Below are positions 27,451 to 35,442 of a DNA stretch of 64,000 bases, in pieces. Source of the DNA: Streptococcus suis (GTDB lineage Bacteria > Bacillota > Bacilli > Lactobacillales > Streptococcaceae); the NCBI RefSeq assembly GCF_002960445.1, contig NZ_POJD01000204.1, positions 1 through 64,000 on the forward strand, given 5' to 3'. Each line of letters opens with the position of its first letter. Position 1 is the stretch's first letter. A program made the translations under genes and the position numbers. A model generated the notes under the pieces. The model was not told the origin of the DNA, searched no databases, and worked only from the letters and a program-made list of their open reading frames with translations.

Positions 27451-28542
27451 ATGAAAACAATCTGTTTTTCATTTAATCATTTGACTTATTCAGACGGTGT
27501 AGCTCAATCAGCTATTGCAATGGCAAACTATTTAGCTGATACTAGAATGGTTGAAGTAACACTGAGACCTATTTTTAATTTTGACAAGAGTATTTTAAAA
27601 GATATAAACAAAAAGGTTAAAGTAAAACCGATTTTGGGTTTTTACTTTAGAGGCTTGTCGACAATTTTAAATCTAGTTCCAGCATTTCTATTACATGATT
27701 GGATTTTCGGGCGTGATAGGTATCAAATAGAGATTGGCTTTCAATATGGTTTGGCTACATGTGCGGTTGTATCATCAAGTAGTGTGAAGTCAAAACACTA
27801 TGTATGGATGCATGGTTATGATGAGGGACTACATCTTAAAGAATATTATAAAAAAGCCGATAGAGTAGTTTGTGTATCAAAGCAAAATGCAGATAGACTC
27901 TTTAAGGAATTGCAATGTGCAGTGCCTGTGGAGTATTGCTACAATCCTATCGATAATAATGTGGTGTGTAAACTTGGAGAAGAAAAAATAGACTTGGCAA
28001 TTCCGAAGGAATTACTTTTTGTCTCTGTTGGAAGACATTCTGAGGAAAAGGGTTACTTACGATTGTTGAAGATTGTAGAACGTTTAATGAATGAAGGTTA
28101 CACATTTAAACTATGGCTTATTGGAGATGGACCACAACATGGTGAATTAGTGAAATATTCGCAAGAGCATGGACTGGAGAAGGTGGTAGTATTTATAGGA
28201 GCGCAGAAAAACCCACATAAATTTACATCAAAAGCAGATTTATTTGTATGTTCCTCATATGCAGAAGGTTTTAGCACCGCTTGTTCAGAGGCTATAATGT
28301 TAGGGACTCCTGTCTTGACGACCTCCGTGAGTGGCGGAAAAGAGATTATTGATGCTGCAAAAAGTGGCATGTTAGTTGGAATGAGTGATGACGACCTATA
28401 TGAGGGCATGAAGTACGTCATTGAACATCAAAATCAGGTTGAAGAATGGAAAGAGAGGCTAGTGCATACAAAACATAAATTTTCTGCTTCTGAGAGAATT
28501 TCTAGGTTACTTGCTGTCTTGGAAATATCGAAAAATGGGTAA
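27451..28542 (+). CDS. Glycosyltransferase family 4
   Basis: 363 aa, GT-B fold. VWMHGYDEGL near residue 110 and VCVSKQNADRL near 140 belong to the acceptor half. SVGRHSEEKGYLRLLKIV near 190-208, IGDGPQHGELV near 225 and FVCSSYAEGFSTACSEAIMLGTPVL near 265-290 form the donor half with its E-x7-E. Retaining transferase adding a sugar to the repeat unit. AAGGAATACG upstream could serve as ribosome binding site. About 200 bp without a gene follow before the choline block. Confidence 0.86.
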   Translation: MKTICFSFNHLTYSDGVAQSAIAMANYLADTRMVEVTLRPIFNFDKSILKDINKKVKVKPILGFYFRGLSTILNLVPAFLLHDWIFGRDRYQIEIGFQYGLATCAVVSSSSVKSKHYVWMHGYDEGLHLKEYYKKADRVVCVSKQNADRLFKELQCAVPVEYCYNPIDNNVVCKLGEEKIDLAIPKELLFVSVGRHSEEKGYLRLLKIVERLMNEGYTFKLWLIGDGPQHGELVKYSQEHGLEKVVVFIGAQKNPHKFTSKADLFVCSSYAEGFSTACSEAIMLGTPVLTTSVSGGKEIIDAAKSGMLVGMSDDDLYEGMKYVIEHQNQVEEWKERLVHTKHKFSASERISRLLAVLEISKNG

Positions 28543-28743
28543 AGATGGATGCTTAGAGCCCTTCTTTTATTTGGCGGTCGTTATTGATAAAATTTTGGTC
28601 AGGAGTTCATAATCTATTTTATAGTTTTTAATTAAAAAACTTATAACATAAAAATAGCAGTTATAAGTTGTTGAATATTGATACACCTTATGACAGGGGC
28701 ATTGGATTATGGTGATAGGGCTATAGAGTAGGAGGTCGAAATA

Positions 28744-30333
28744 TTGATTAAAGAGAAGTGTATAGATGATTTGACAATCGATAATAAACCAGAAGGACAG
28801 GTGCCGCGTTCTGCCATTATCCTTGCTGCAGGGTTCGGTCTACGAATGATTCCGATAAATATTGATAGACCAAAAGCCTTATTGTCCATCAATGGTGAAA
28901 GGGTTATTGAACGCCTCATCAGACAATTACGAGAAGCTGGGGTGGAGTCTATAACAGTTGTTGTAGGCTATATGAAGGATGAGTTAACCTACTTAAAGGA
29001 GAAGTATGATATCATTTTGGTAGAAAATGCAGATTATTGTGAGAGTAATAATTTGTACTCTCTTTTCTTGGTCTCAGAGAAAATTTCTAATACTTTTATT
29101 CTACCTAGCGATATTTGGTGTAGAACAAATCCGTTTCTATCGGATGAAACGGACTCTTACTATATGATCTATGAGGATTGGGAAAGCCGTAAGAAGGAAT
29201 ACTGGGGTGCTATGACTGGTATTGCTTATATTGATCATAAAGATGGGGTAAAACTTAGACAATCACTGCATGCAATAGCAGATAGTGAGTTGGCGAAAAC
29301 AGCATTTTGGGAAGAAGCGCTTTATGACAGTCAGTCATTGTGGATTCGCCCCAAAATTGTCCCCTTGGATAGTATTAGGCAAATCAATACTTTTGAGGAT
29401 TTAAGAGAGTTAGATAGTCATTCAGAACATCTACAGTCAGAGGTTGTTGATATTATCTGTCAAACTTTGCAGGTGGAAACAAAAGATATCAGTGGAATAA
29501 CTGCTTTGAAAAAAGGGATGACCAACCGATCTTTTCTATTTTCTTGTAAAGGTGAGAAGTATATTATGCGTATACCAGGTGAGGGAACTGACTTGCTTAT
29601 CGATCGCCAACAAGAAGCAATGGTCTATGGAAGATTGAATGGAAAAGAAATATGTGATGAAATCATTTATCTGAATCCAGTTAATGGTTATAAAATTACT
29701 AGATTTATGGATAGTGCTAGGAGCTGTGATCCAAATGATTTATCTGACTTGAAAATATGTATGTCTAAATTACGGGATTTTCATAGCTTAGAGTTAAAAG
29801 TTGAACATGAGTTTGATATATTTGCTCAAATAGATTTTTATGAGTCATTGCGTAATGGTAATAAATCTACATATGATGACTACGATCAGGTAAAGAAACA
29901 GGTTTTTAATCTCTCTGAATTTATTGAAAAGCATATCGAGAAGAAGGTTTTGACACACATTGATGCAATTCCAGACAATTTTTTGATTTATTCCAAAGAA
30001 GATCAGGAAGAAATTCGTTTAATCGACTGGGAGTATGCAGGTATGCAGGATCCTCATGTTGATATTGCTATGTTCTGTATCTATTCTTTGTACAATCAGC
30101 AAGAGATTGATCGGTTGATTGATATCTATTTTGACTATAATTGTTCAGAAGAGATTCGCTTGAAAATTTACTGCTATATTGCATCCTGTGGCTTGTTGTG
30201 GAGCAATTGGTGTGAGTATAAGCATATGCTAGGTGTGGACTTTGGAGATTATGCTAAGAAACAATATGACTTTGCAAGAGAATATAGTTCTTGGCTGATT
30301 ACCGAACTTAGAAAACGGGGGATATATGAATAA
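28744..30333 (+). CDS. LicC-LicA fusion: nucleotidyltransferase plus choline kinase
   Basis: 529 aa in two domains. Residues ~18-225 form a LicC-like NTP transferase (SAIILAAGFGLRM, DRPKALLSINGE). Residues ~235-525 form a choline/ethanolamine kinase: KKGMTNRSFLF near 258, the catalytic THIDAIPDNFL near 400 and the metal-binding LIDWEYAGMQDPHVDIAMF near 423-441. Both sets of active-site residues look intact, so one protein may phosphorylate choline (or a similar aminoalcohol) and activate it with CTP. TTG start with AGGAGG 8 nt upstream. It overlaps the LicB-like transporter by 8 bp, and a separate LicC follows. Confidence 0.85.
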   Translation: MIKEKCIDDLTIDNKPEGQVPRSAIILAAGFGLRMIPINIDRPKALLSINGERVIERLIRQLREAGVESITVVVGYMKDELTYLKEKYDIILVENADYCESNNLYSLFLVSEKISNTFILPSDIWCRTNPFLSDETDSYYMIYEDWESRKKEYWGAMTGIAYIDHKDGVKLRQSLHAIADSELAKTAFWEEALYDSQSLWIRPKIVPLDSIRQINTFEDLRELDSHSEHLQSEVVDIICQTLQVETKDISGITALKKGMTNRSFLFSCKGEKYIMRIPGEGTDLLIDRQQEAMVYGRLNGKEICDEIIYLNPVNGYKITRFMDSARSCDPNDLSDLKICMSKLRDFHSLELKVEHEFDIFAQIDFYESLRNGNKSTYDDYDQVKKQVFNLSEFIEKHIEKKVLTHIDAIPDNFLIYSKEDQEEIRLIDWEYAGMQDPHVDIAMFCIYSLYNQQEIDRLIDIYFDYNCSEEIRLKIYCYIASCGLLWSNWCEYKHMLGVDFGDYAKKQYDFAREYSSWLITELRKRGIYE

Positions 30334-31246
30334 TCGTGTAAAAGGGACAATACAAGGTCTGTTGTCTGGGATGTTTTGGGGCTTAGATACATCTTTGAAT
30401 GGATTGATTTTATTGATGAGCCCCTTCATTTCTGGAGATGATAAGATGTTGTCCTCTACTTTACTGTTAGCATTTTTTCATGATTTTTTTTCAGCAACTT
30501 TTTTAACTTCTGACCTAGCTGTCAGAGGTCAGCTCAAAATGACAATTCAAAAACTAAAAAGTAGAAGTGCTTATTTTGTAATGATAGCGGCATTGTTTGC
30601 AGGTCCTTTGGGGATGAGAGCTTATCTGTATGCGGTAGAAAAGTTAGGGACGGGGCTAACTGCAACAATATCTGCCCTGTATCCTGCTATCGCAGCCTTA
30701 TTGGGGGCGATTTTGTTAAAAGATTATTTGACCAAACGGGGGTGGTTTGGACTTTCTTTGACGATGGTAGCTGTAATTTTTCTTGGTTATAGTGGGAGTT
30801 CTAATGCAGGAGGAGATTTCATTGGCTTCTTGGCAGCAGGGTTATGTGTATTGGGTTGGGCTTCGGAAAGTGTTATTACCGCTTACGGTATGAAGGATGA
30901 TATTTCGCCGAAACAAGCTTTATTGATTAGGCAGTGGGTTTCAAGTGTAGTCTATCTGTTATTTATGGTTGCAGAAGGTGATGTTATCTACAGTCTATCA
31001 ACCATTATTGCTTCACAATCGATTCTTTTTACTATCGGTCTAGCACTTATTGGTACTCTTTCCTATCTATCTTATTATTCAGCTATTGATACTATTGGTC
31101 CTGTAAAAGCGACAGGCTTAAATGTGACGTACTCGATTTGGACAGTCATTTTTTCACTATTTCTTTTTGGAGGACAATTAGATATAAAGTTAGTCATTAG
31201 TAGCATACTCATCATTATTGGGACATTATTTGTTATAAAAAACTAA
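30326..31246 (+). CDS. licB: LicB-like choline permease (DMT/EamA family)
   Basis: 306 aa with ~10 predicted membrane helices in two EamA repeats. The N-terminal GTIQGLLSGMFWGLDTSLNGLIL and the C-terminal SYYSAIDTIGPVKATGLNVTYSIWTVIF fit the LicB family, which takes up choline for phosphocholine decoration of surface polymers. It overlaps the end of the LicC-LicA fusion by 8 bp and precedes licC by 11 bp, so the three form one unit. A transporter of another small amine is the alternative. Confidence 0.85.
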   Translation: MNNRVKGTIQGLLSGMFWGLDTSLNGLILLMSPFISGDDKMLSSTLLLAFFHDFFSATFLTSDLAVRGQLKMTIQKLKSRSAYFVMIAALFAGPLGMRAYLYAVEKLGTGLTATISALYPAIAALLGAILLKDYLTKRGWFGLSLTMVAVIFLGYSGSSNAGGDFIGFLAAGLCVLGWASESVITAYGMKDDISPKQALLIRQWVSSVVYLLFMVAEGDVIYSLSTIIASQSILFTIGLALIGTLSYLSYYSAIDTIGPVKATGLNVTYSIWTVIFSLFLFGGQLDIKLVISSILIIIGTLFVIKN

Positions 31247-31257
31247 GAGGTAAATCT

Positions 31258-31947
31258 ATGCGAGCGATTATTTTAGCAGCAGGAATGGGGACTAGACTGA
31301 GACCCTTGACATTAACAACCCCTAAATCTTTGATTAAAGTTGGAGGGCAGACATTAATAGAGCGACAAATTTTATTTTTGAACGAAATCGGTATTTCAGA
31401 AATTATTGTTGTTACAGGATACTTGGCAGAAAAGTTTGGCTTTTTAGAAAAGAAATATGGAGTTAAGTTAATTCACAACGATAAGTATGATATTTATAAT
31501 AACTTTTACACTATGTATCTTGTGAGAGAATTTTTGAGTGACGCCTATGTAATTGATGCGGATAATTATCTACACACCAACTTCTTAGATGCTAAGGTGA
31601 CAGTTTCTACATATTTTTCAGCTTATAAACGAGGATTTAAAGATGAATGGTTGCTACAATGTGATGCAGATGGTATGGTTAAAGAAATTATTATTGATAG
31701 TGGTGAAGGTACAATTCTTTCTGGAGTTTCCTACTGGGATGAAGAATCTGGTCAAATTTTGAATAATCTTTTTGAAGAGGCAATAACATCAAAAAATTTC
31801 AGAACTTTATACTGGGATGATCTAGTTAAAGAAAATCTAGAGAAATTAAAAGTTTATAAAAAAGAAATAAGTTCTGATGATGTATTTGAAATTGATAATC
31901 TAGAGGATTTAGAGAAAATAAATGAATTTTTGAATCTGAAGAAATAG
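31258..31947 (+). CDS. licC: CTP:phosphocholine cytidylyltransferase LicC
   Basis: 229 aa single-domain nucleotidyltransferase. The pyrophosphorylase loop AIILAAGMGTRLRPLTLTTPKSLIKVGG opens the protein; NNFYTMYLVREF near 81 and the metal-binding VIDADNYLH near 98 follow the LicC pattern. It makes CDP-choline from CTP and phosphocholine. It duplicates the N-terminal domain activity of the fusion two genes upstream, which may mean two different aminoalcohols or redundancy. Ribosome binding site AAGAGGTAA. No LicD phosphotransferase is recognised in the window. Confidence 0.85.
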   Translation: MRAIILAAGMGTRLRPLTLTTPKSLIKVGGQTLIERQILFLNEIGISEIIVVTGYLAEKFGFLEKKYGVKLIHNDKYDIYNNFYTMYLVREFLSDAYVIDADNYLHTNFLDAKVTVSTYFSAYKRGFKDEWLLQCDADGMVKEIIIDSGEGTILSGVSYWDEESGQILNNLFEEAITSKNFRTLYWDDLVKENLEKLKVYKKEISSDDVFEIDNLEDLEKINEFLNLKK

Positions 31948-32032
31948 CTTTTCGTTTTTATTGTAAGAAGGTTACAAAGGTGGTATTACACTCAACTGTC
32001 AAAAGTATACTTTAATTTGTGTGTTGAATTAT

Positions 32033-32226
32033 TGACTCTTTGTCAAATGTAGTGGGCTCCGAATTTTCGTTTTCTCCTTCTTTATGTCCAGGCAAAACTA
32101 TTTTCTTATCAAAGTTTCTAAAATCAAATGCTTTTCGTTTTATTACTTTTCTATGAGTATTGGTCGCCTCCTGTTTGGTGTTGGAATATGGCAACTCTAG
32201 AGTGTTCGATCTCTTAGTTTGGTCAA
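32033..32226 (-). pseudogene. ISL3-family transposase C-terminal remnant with IS end
   Basis: On the minus strand the stretch reads NTLELPYSNTKQEATN, then VIKRKAFDFRNFDKK, a decayed version of the C-terminus of ISL3 transposases (…LPYSN-K-EATN-IK-IKR-AFGFRNF…). It is followed by sequence resembling the IS end, CTCTTTGTCAAATGTAGTGGGCT at 32035-32057 on the plus strand, the usual ISL3 terminal repeat in streptococci. The catalytic N-terminal part and the other end are missing. Confidence 0.7.
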
Positions 32227-32449
32227 ATTCTAATTTCCCAATAGATGAAGAATCACGGAATCATTTTATAGTAAATTTGGTTTTTCAATCATTGGGAATC
32301 AAATTGTAAAAGTATTGTGAGATACTTTCTTACCTCCTGATTCTAATGTAAAATTGTTGAATATTAAAAACTTTAAGTGATTTGATAGGTAATTTACTAA
32401 TTTGCAACGTTAGCTGTTACGAAAATATTTGTTCTTTAGTATTGATTAA
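32227..32449. other. AT-rich stretch without genes
   Basis: Between the ISL3 remnant and the ugd promoter I see no ORF, IS end or strong hairpin. It probably belongs to the decayed insertion or to the flank of an older recombination junction. Confidence 0.4.
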
Positions 32450-32482
32450 TTTGTTGCAACAATAAACAACAAATGGTATACT
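32450..32482 (+). promoter_or_regulatory. ugd promoter with palindromic operator candidate
   Basis: -35 TTGCAA (32454-32459), a 17-bp spacer and -10 TATACT (32477-32482). The palindrome GTTGCAAC (32453-32460) covers the -35 box. A wider inverted repeat, TTTGTTG (32450-32456) with CAACAAA (32467-32473), spans -35 and spacer. Because the gene itself carries an XRE DNA-binding domain, this is a natural candidate for autoregulation. Confidence 0.55.
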
Positions 32483-32513
32483 CTGTATATCATTTTTTTG
32501 ATGAGGGGTTAGG

Positions 32514-34007
32514 ATGAGCAACAGTATATTTTCAATTGAAAAGTTAAAATCAATAGTCTTCGAAAATAGAAAACAGTATGGCTATTCCCAACAGGAACTA
32601 GCGGACGCGACCGGTATCAATCGTGCCATGATCAGTAGGATTGAGAAGGGGGATTATATTCCATCCATTCCTCAGCTTGAAAGATTGGCTCAAGTCTTGG
32701 ATTTTGACCTGGCTTCTTTATTCTTTTCGAGTAGTAAAAACTCTTCAGTGACCAAAGTTTCAAAGACAAAAATTGCTGTCGCAGGTACAGGCTATGTTGG
32801 TTTATCCAATGCTGTTCTCTTGGCTCAGCATCATCAGGTTGTGGCTGTGGATGTGATTCCTGAAAAGGTTGATTTGATCAATGCTAGAAAATCCCCTATT
32901 CAGGACGATTATATTGAAAAGTATTTAGCAGAGAAGGATCTGAATTTGGTAGCAACACTAGATGCAGAAACAGCCTATAAAGATGCAGAAATTGTTGTGA
33001 TTGCTGCACCAACCAACTACGATAGTGAGAAAAATTATTTTGATACAGGCCATGTTGAAAAGGTGATCGAGACTGTCTTGAAAGTAAATCCTGACGCCTT
33101 GATGGTTATCAAGTCAACTATTCCTGTTGGATATACCCAAGCAATTCGTCAGAAATTTGGTACTCCAAATATCATTTTCAGTCCGGAATTTTTAAGAGAA
33201 TCCAAAGCTCTTTATGATAATCTCTATCCTTCACGAATCATTGTTTCTTATGAGAAAAATGATAGTGAAACTGTTATTGCGGGTGCAGAAAAGTTTGCGG
33301 CCTTACTACAGGAAGGTGCCTTGAAGGAAGATATTGAGATCCTTCATATGGGGTCAACAGAAGCAGAAGCAGTTAAGTTATTCGCTAATACTTATTTGGC
33401 ATTGCGTGTTTCTTACTTCAATGAATTGGATACCTATGCGGAGTTAAAGGGACTTGATACCTTATCCATTATTAGAGGTGTTGGTCTGGATTCTCGAATT
33501 GGTGAACATTACAATAACCCTTCCTTTGGCTACGGTGGCTACTGTTTACCAAAAGATACTAAGCAGTTGTTGGCTAATTATGATAAGGTACCTCAAAATA
33601 TGATGTCTGCTATTGTCGAGGCCAATCGAACTAGAAAAGATTTTATTGCTGACCAGGTACTGAAGATGGCTGGCTACTATGCTTACTCAGAACATGATTC
33701 CTATTCGCAACAGCAAGAAAAGGATATCACGATAGGAATTTATCGTCTGACCATGAAGAGTAATTCTGATAACTTCCGTCAAAGTTCTATCCAGGGAGTT
33801 ATGAAGCGCTTGAAGGCTAAGGGAGCAAGAGTGATCATTTATGAGCCGACCCTAGAGAACGGGACGACATTTTTTGGCTCCAAAGTCGTCAACAATCTTA
33901 AGAAATTTAAAGAAATGAGTCAAGCTATTGTCGCCAACCGATACGACTTGAGTTTGGATGATGTTCTTGACAAGGTCTATACGCGGGATATTTTTAGGAG
34001 GGATTAA
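32514..34007 (+). CDS. ugd: XRE helix-turn-helix fused to UDP-glucose 6-dehydrogenase
   Basis: 497 aa. Residues ~10-68 are an intact Cro/C1-type HTH ([22 protein letters not shown]). After a ~15-residue serine/lysine linker comes a complete nucleotide-sugar dehydrogenase: [13 protein letters not shown] near 91, [12 protein letters not shown] near 224, [12 protein letters not shown] near 288 and the catalytic cysteine in [14 protein letters not shown] near 345. It makes UDP-glucuronate for the capsule. One start codon with a ribosome binding site (GAGGGGTTAGG) and no internal stop show a true fusion. Ordinary Ugd proteins are ~390-420 aa. The HTH may regulate its own promoter, where a palindrome covers the -35. 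Confidence 0.9.
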   Translation: MSNSIFSIEKLKSIVFENRKQYGYSQQELADATGINRAMISRIEKGDYIPSIPQLERLAQVLDFDLASLFFSSSKNSSVTKVSKTKIAVAGTGYVGLSNAVLLAQHHQVVAVDVIPEKVDLINARKSPIQDDYIEKYLAEKDLNLVATLDAETAYKDAEIVVIAAPTNYDSEKNYFDTGHVEKVIETVLKVNPDALMVIKSTIPVGYTQAIRQKFGTPNIIFSPEFLRESKALYDNLYPSRIIVSYEKNDSETVIAGAEKFAALLQEGALKEDIEILHMGSTEAEAVKLFANTYLALRVSYFNELDTYAELKGLDTLSIIRGVGLDSRIGEHYNNPSFGYGGYCLPKDTKQLLANYDKVPQNMMSAIVEANRTRKDFIADQVLKMAGYYAYSEHDSYSQQQEKDITIGIYRLTMKSNSDNFRQSSIQGVMKRLKAKGARVIIYEPTLENGTTFFGSKVVNNLKKFKEMSQAIVANRYDLSLDDVLDKVYTRDIFRRD

Positions 34008-34078
34008 ATATAGGGGATTTGAACTTGCATGTGGATAGGACGAATTTTCATTCTTTCTTCAGGTAAAGTAGAAAACGT

Positions 34079-34114
34079 TCCATAGTCAAGATGGCTTTGG
34101 GACGCTTTTTAGTA
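34079..34114 (+). terminator. Probable terminator of ugd
   Basis: ACGTTCC and GGGACG form an imperfect stem with wobble pairing and are followed by CTTTTTAG. Moderate support. Confidence 0.45.
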
Positions 34115-34155
34115 GTTGCTGTAATAGGAAAGTGACTTGAAAAATTTGGCTACCG

Positions 34156-34164
34156 TGCTATAAT
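34156..34164 (+). promoter_or_regulatory. Promoter of the rpn gene
   Basis: Extended -10 TGCTATAAT, with the transcription start expected near 34171, about 60 nt ahead of the Rpn start codon. Confidence 0.6.
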
Positions 34165-34179
34165 ATAACTAGAAACTTT

Positions 34180-34228
34180 TCCGAATAAATAGATAGGGAG
34201 TATTTCTCGATTACTTTATTCGGAGGAG
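34180..34228 (+). promoter_or_regulatory. 5'UTR hairpin overlapping the rpn ribosome binding site
   Basis: TCCGAATAAA (34180-34189) pairs perfectly with TTTATTCGGA (34215-34224). The 3' arm ends inside the Shine-Dalgarno GGAGGAG (34222-34228), so folding of the leader could lower translation of the long Rpn protein. The internal start of the short form is not affected by this hairpin. Confidence 0.55.
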
Positions 34229-34233
34229 AGTAG

Positions 34234-35166
34234 ATGACAAAACGCCGTCAGGCAGTCAGTCCTATGGCTGACATTATTGCAAAAAAGATTTTCAATGACC
34301 ATGAAATCACCATTGATTTCATCAATACTTTTCTAGGTTTTCGCCCCAAGTCTGTTCTGATTTTGAATGGAACCATTGCGGATGTGAGAAAGGAAAGGAC
34401 TAGCCACTTTAGTACTACGGTGGATATTTTGGCTCGTATGGATGATGGGACGCAAGTTATTATCGAGATACAGGTTGCCTATCAAAACAGTTTTATCAAG
34501 CGCTTATGGACCTATTCCTGCCAGCATTTGGTTAAGGACTTGCCCAATGTTCGTGACAAGGTCACACAGACACACGATATGTATGATAAAATCTCGCCGA
34601 TTTATTCGATTGCCTTAGTGGCCAGTAAGTATTTTGATGATGACCAGCCGATTCACAGTTTTGTACTGACTGAAAAAGATGGAGGTCAAGTCTTGGAATT
34701 GCCATTTGGCGAACATGAAGAATTGAGAAAACCATTTGAAATGGTCATTATTGAACTAAAAAAATTCCGCAAGGGTCAGCTAGAGAAAAATCAGCGCCAA
34801 TGGATAGAATTTTTCGCCAACCGAGCATTTAGTCAATCTACATCAGATGTTATTGAAAAAGCAGAACACCTGCTGGATAGAAACACATGGACAGAGGAGG
34901 AAATTGAAATGGTAAATCAATGGTTACGCAATGCTTCCAACCACTTTGGCGAATTGGAAAGCTCCTACATACGTGGTAGACGGCGAGGTAAGGAGGAAGG
35001 CAGAGCAGAAGGTTTAGAAGAAGGCCTGGAGAAGGGTTTGGAGAAAGGTCGTATAGAGGTCGCCTATCAAATGTTGCGTGAAGGTTTTTCGTATGAACTG
35101 ATTGAAAAATTGACCGGTCTATCTTCAGATCAAATCAATCAACTGTCACAAAATCATCAGGTTTAA
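34234..35166 (+). CDS. rpn: Rpn-family nuclease (PD-(D/E)XK, recombination-promoting)
   Basis: 310 aa. The N-terminal ~215 residues are a PD-(D/E)XK nuclease of the Rpn/transposase_31 group; the active-site residues D64 (VDILAR) and E78-x-Q80 (IIEIQ) are visible. A charged repeat linker (GKEEGRAEGLEEGLEKGLEKG, ~253-273) leads to a ~35-residue C-terminal domain. An internal ATG at 34909 (residue 226) follows a strong GAGGAGG at 34894-34900 and would yield an 85-aa short form. In enterobacteria such intragenic short Rpn products act as antitoxins against the long nuclease. The C-terminal portion is duplicated just downstream. Confidence 0.85.
   Translation: MTKRRQAVSPMADIIAKKIFNDHEITIDFINTFLGFRPKSVLILNGTIADVRKERTSHFSTTVDILARMDDGTQVIIEIQVAYQNSFIKRLWTYSCQHLVKDLPNVRDKVTQTHDMYDKISPIYSIALVASKYFDDDQPIHSFVLTEKDGGQVLELPFGEHEELRKPFEMVIIELKKFRKGQLEKNQRQWIEFFANRAFSQSTSDVIEKAEHLLDRNTWTEEEIEMVNQWLRNASNHFGELESSYIRGRRRGKEEGRAEGLEEGLEKGLEKGRIEVAYQMLREGFSYELIEKLTGLSSDQINQLSQNHQV
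34909..35166 (+). CDS. Internal in-frame short form of Rpn (RpnS-like)
   Basis: This in-frame ATG inside rpn has AGGAGG 8 nt upstream, a better ribosome binding site than many genes here. It would give an 85-aa protein, WLRNASNHFGELESSYI plus the charged linker and C-terminal helix bundle. The arrangement parallels the intragenic RpnS antitoxins known from E. coli rpn genes. That it is translated in this organism is an inference. Confidence 0.5.
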   Translation: MVNQWLRNASNHFGELESSYIRGRRRGKEEGRAEGLEEGLEKGLEKGRIEVAYQMLREGFSYELIEKLTGLSSDQINQLSQNHQV

Positions 35167-35178
35167 GAGGAAATCGAA

Positions 35179-35424
35179 ATGGTAGATCAATGGTTACGTA
35201 ATGCTTCCAACCACTTTGGCGAATTGGAAAGCTCCTACATACGTGGTAGACGGCGAGGTAAGGAAGAGGGTAGAGCCGAAGGTTTAGAAGAAGGTTTGGA
35301 GAAAGGTCGTATAGATGTCGCCTATCAAATGTTGCGTGAAGGTTTTTCGTATGAAATGATTGAAAAGTTGACCGGTCTATCTTCTGTACAAATCGATCAA
35401 CTGTCACAAAATCATCAGGTTTAG
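35179..35424 (+). CDS. Free-standing Rpn C-terminal domain (second copy)
   Basis: 81 aa, a second copy of the RpnS-like domain: WLRNASNHFGELESSYI, GRRRGKEEGRAEGLEEGLEKG, YQMLREGFSYEMIEKLTGLS. It starts at ATG 35179 behind AGAGGA, in the same frame as rpn and separated from it only by the TAA at 35164-35166. Differences from copy 1 are N to D, E to D, L to M, D to V and N to D plus a four-residue deletion, so the frame has stayed open while diverging. Possible extra antitoxin or oligomerisation partner; it could also be a neutral duplication. Confidence 0.65.
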   Translation: MVDQWLRNASNHFGELESSYIRGRRRGKEEGRAEGLEEGLEKGRIDVAYQMLREGFSYEMIEKLTGLSSVQIDQLSQNHQV

Positions 35425-35442
35425 GAGAAAAATACAAAATAT

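Larger units (their letters stand above)
34897..35424 (+). repeat. Tandem duplication of the rpn 3' end
   Basis: Unit 1 (34897-35166) and unit 2 (35167-35424) are near-identical and abut exactly at the rpn stop codon. Unit 2 lacks 12 bp (one GLEK repeat) and has five amino acid changes. Both units begin with GAGGAAAT.GAAATG, so each carries its own ribosome binding site and start. Confidence 0.9.

Noticed and set aside
34234..35166. Rpn gene as part of an insertion sequence
   Set aside because: The family is sometimes annotated as transposase, but no inverted repeats or target duplication surround the gene; the local repeat is a simple tandem duplication of its 3' end.
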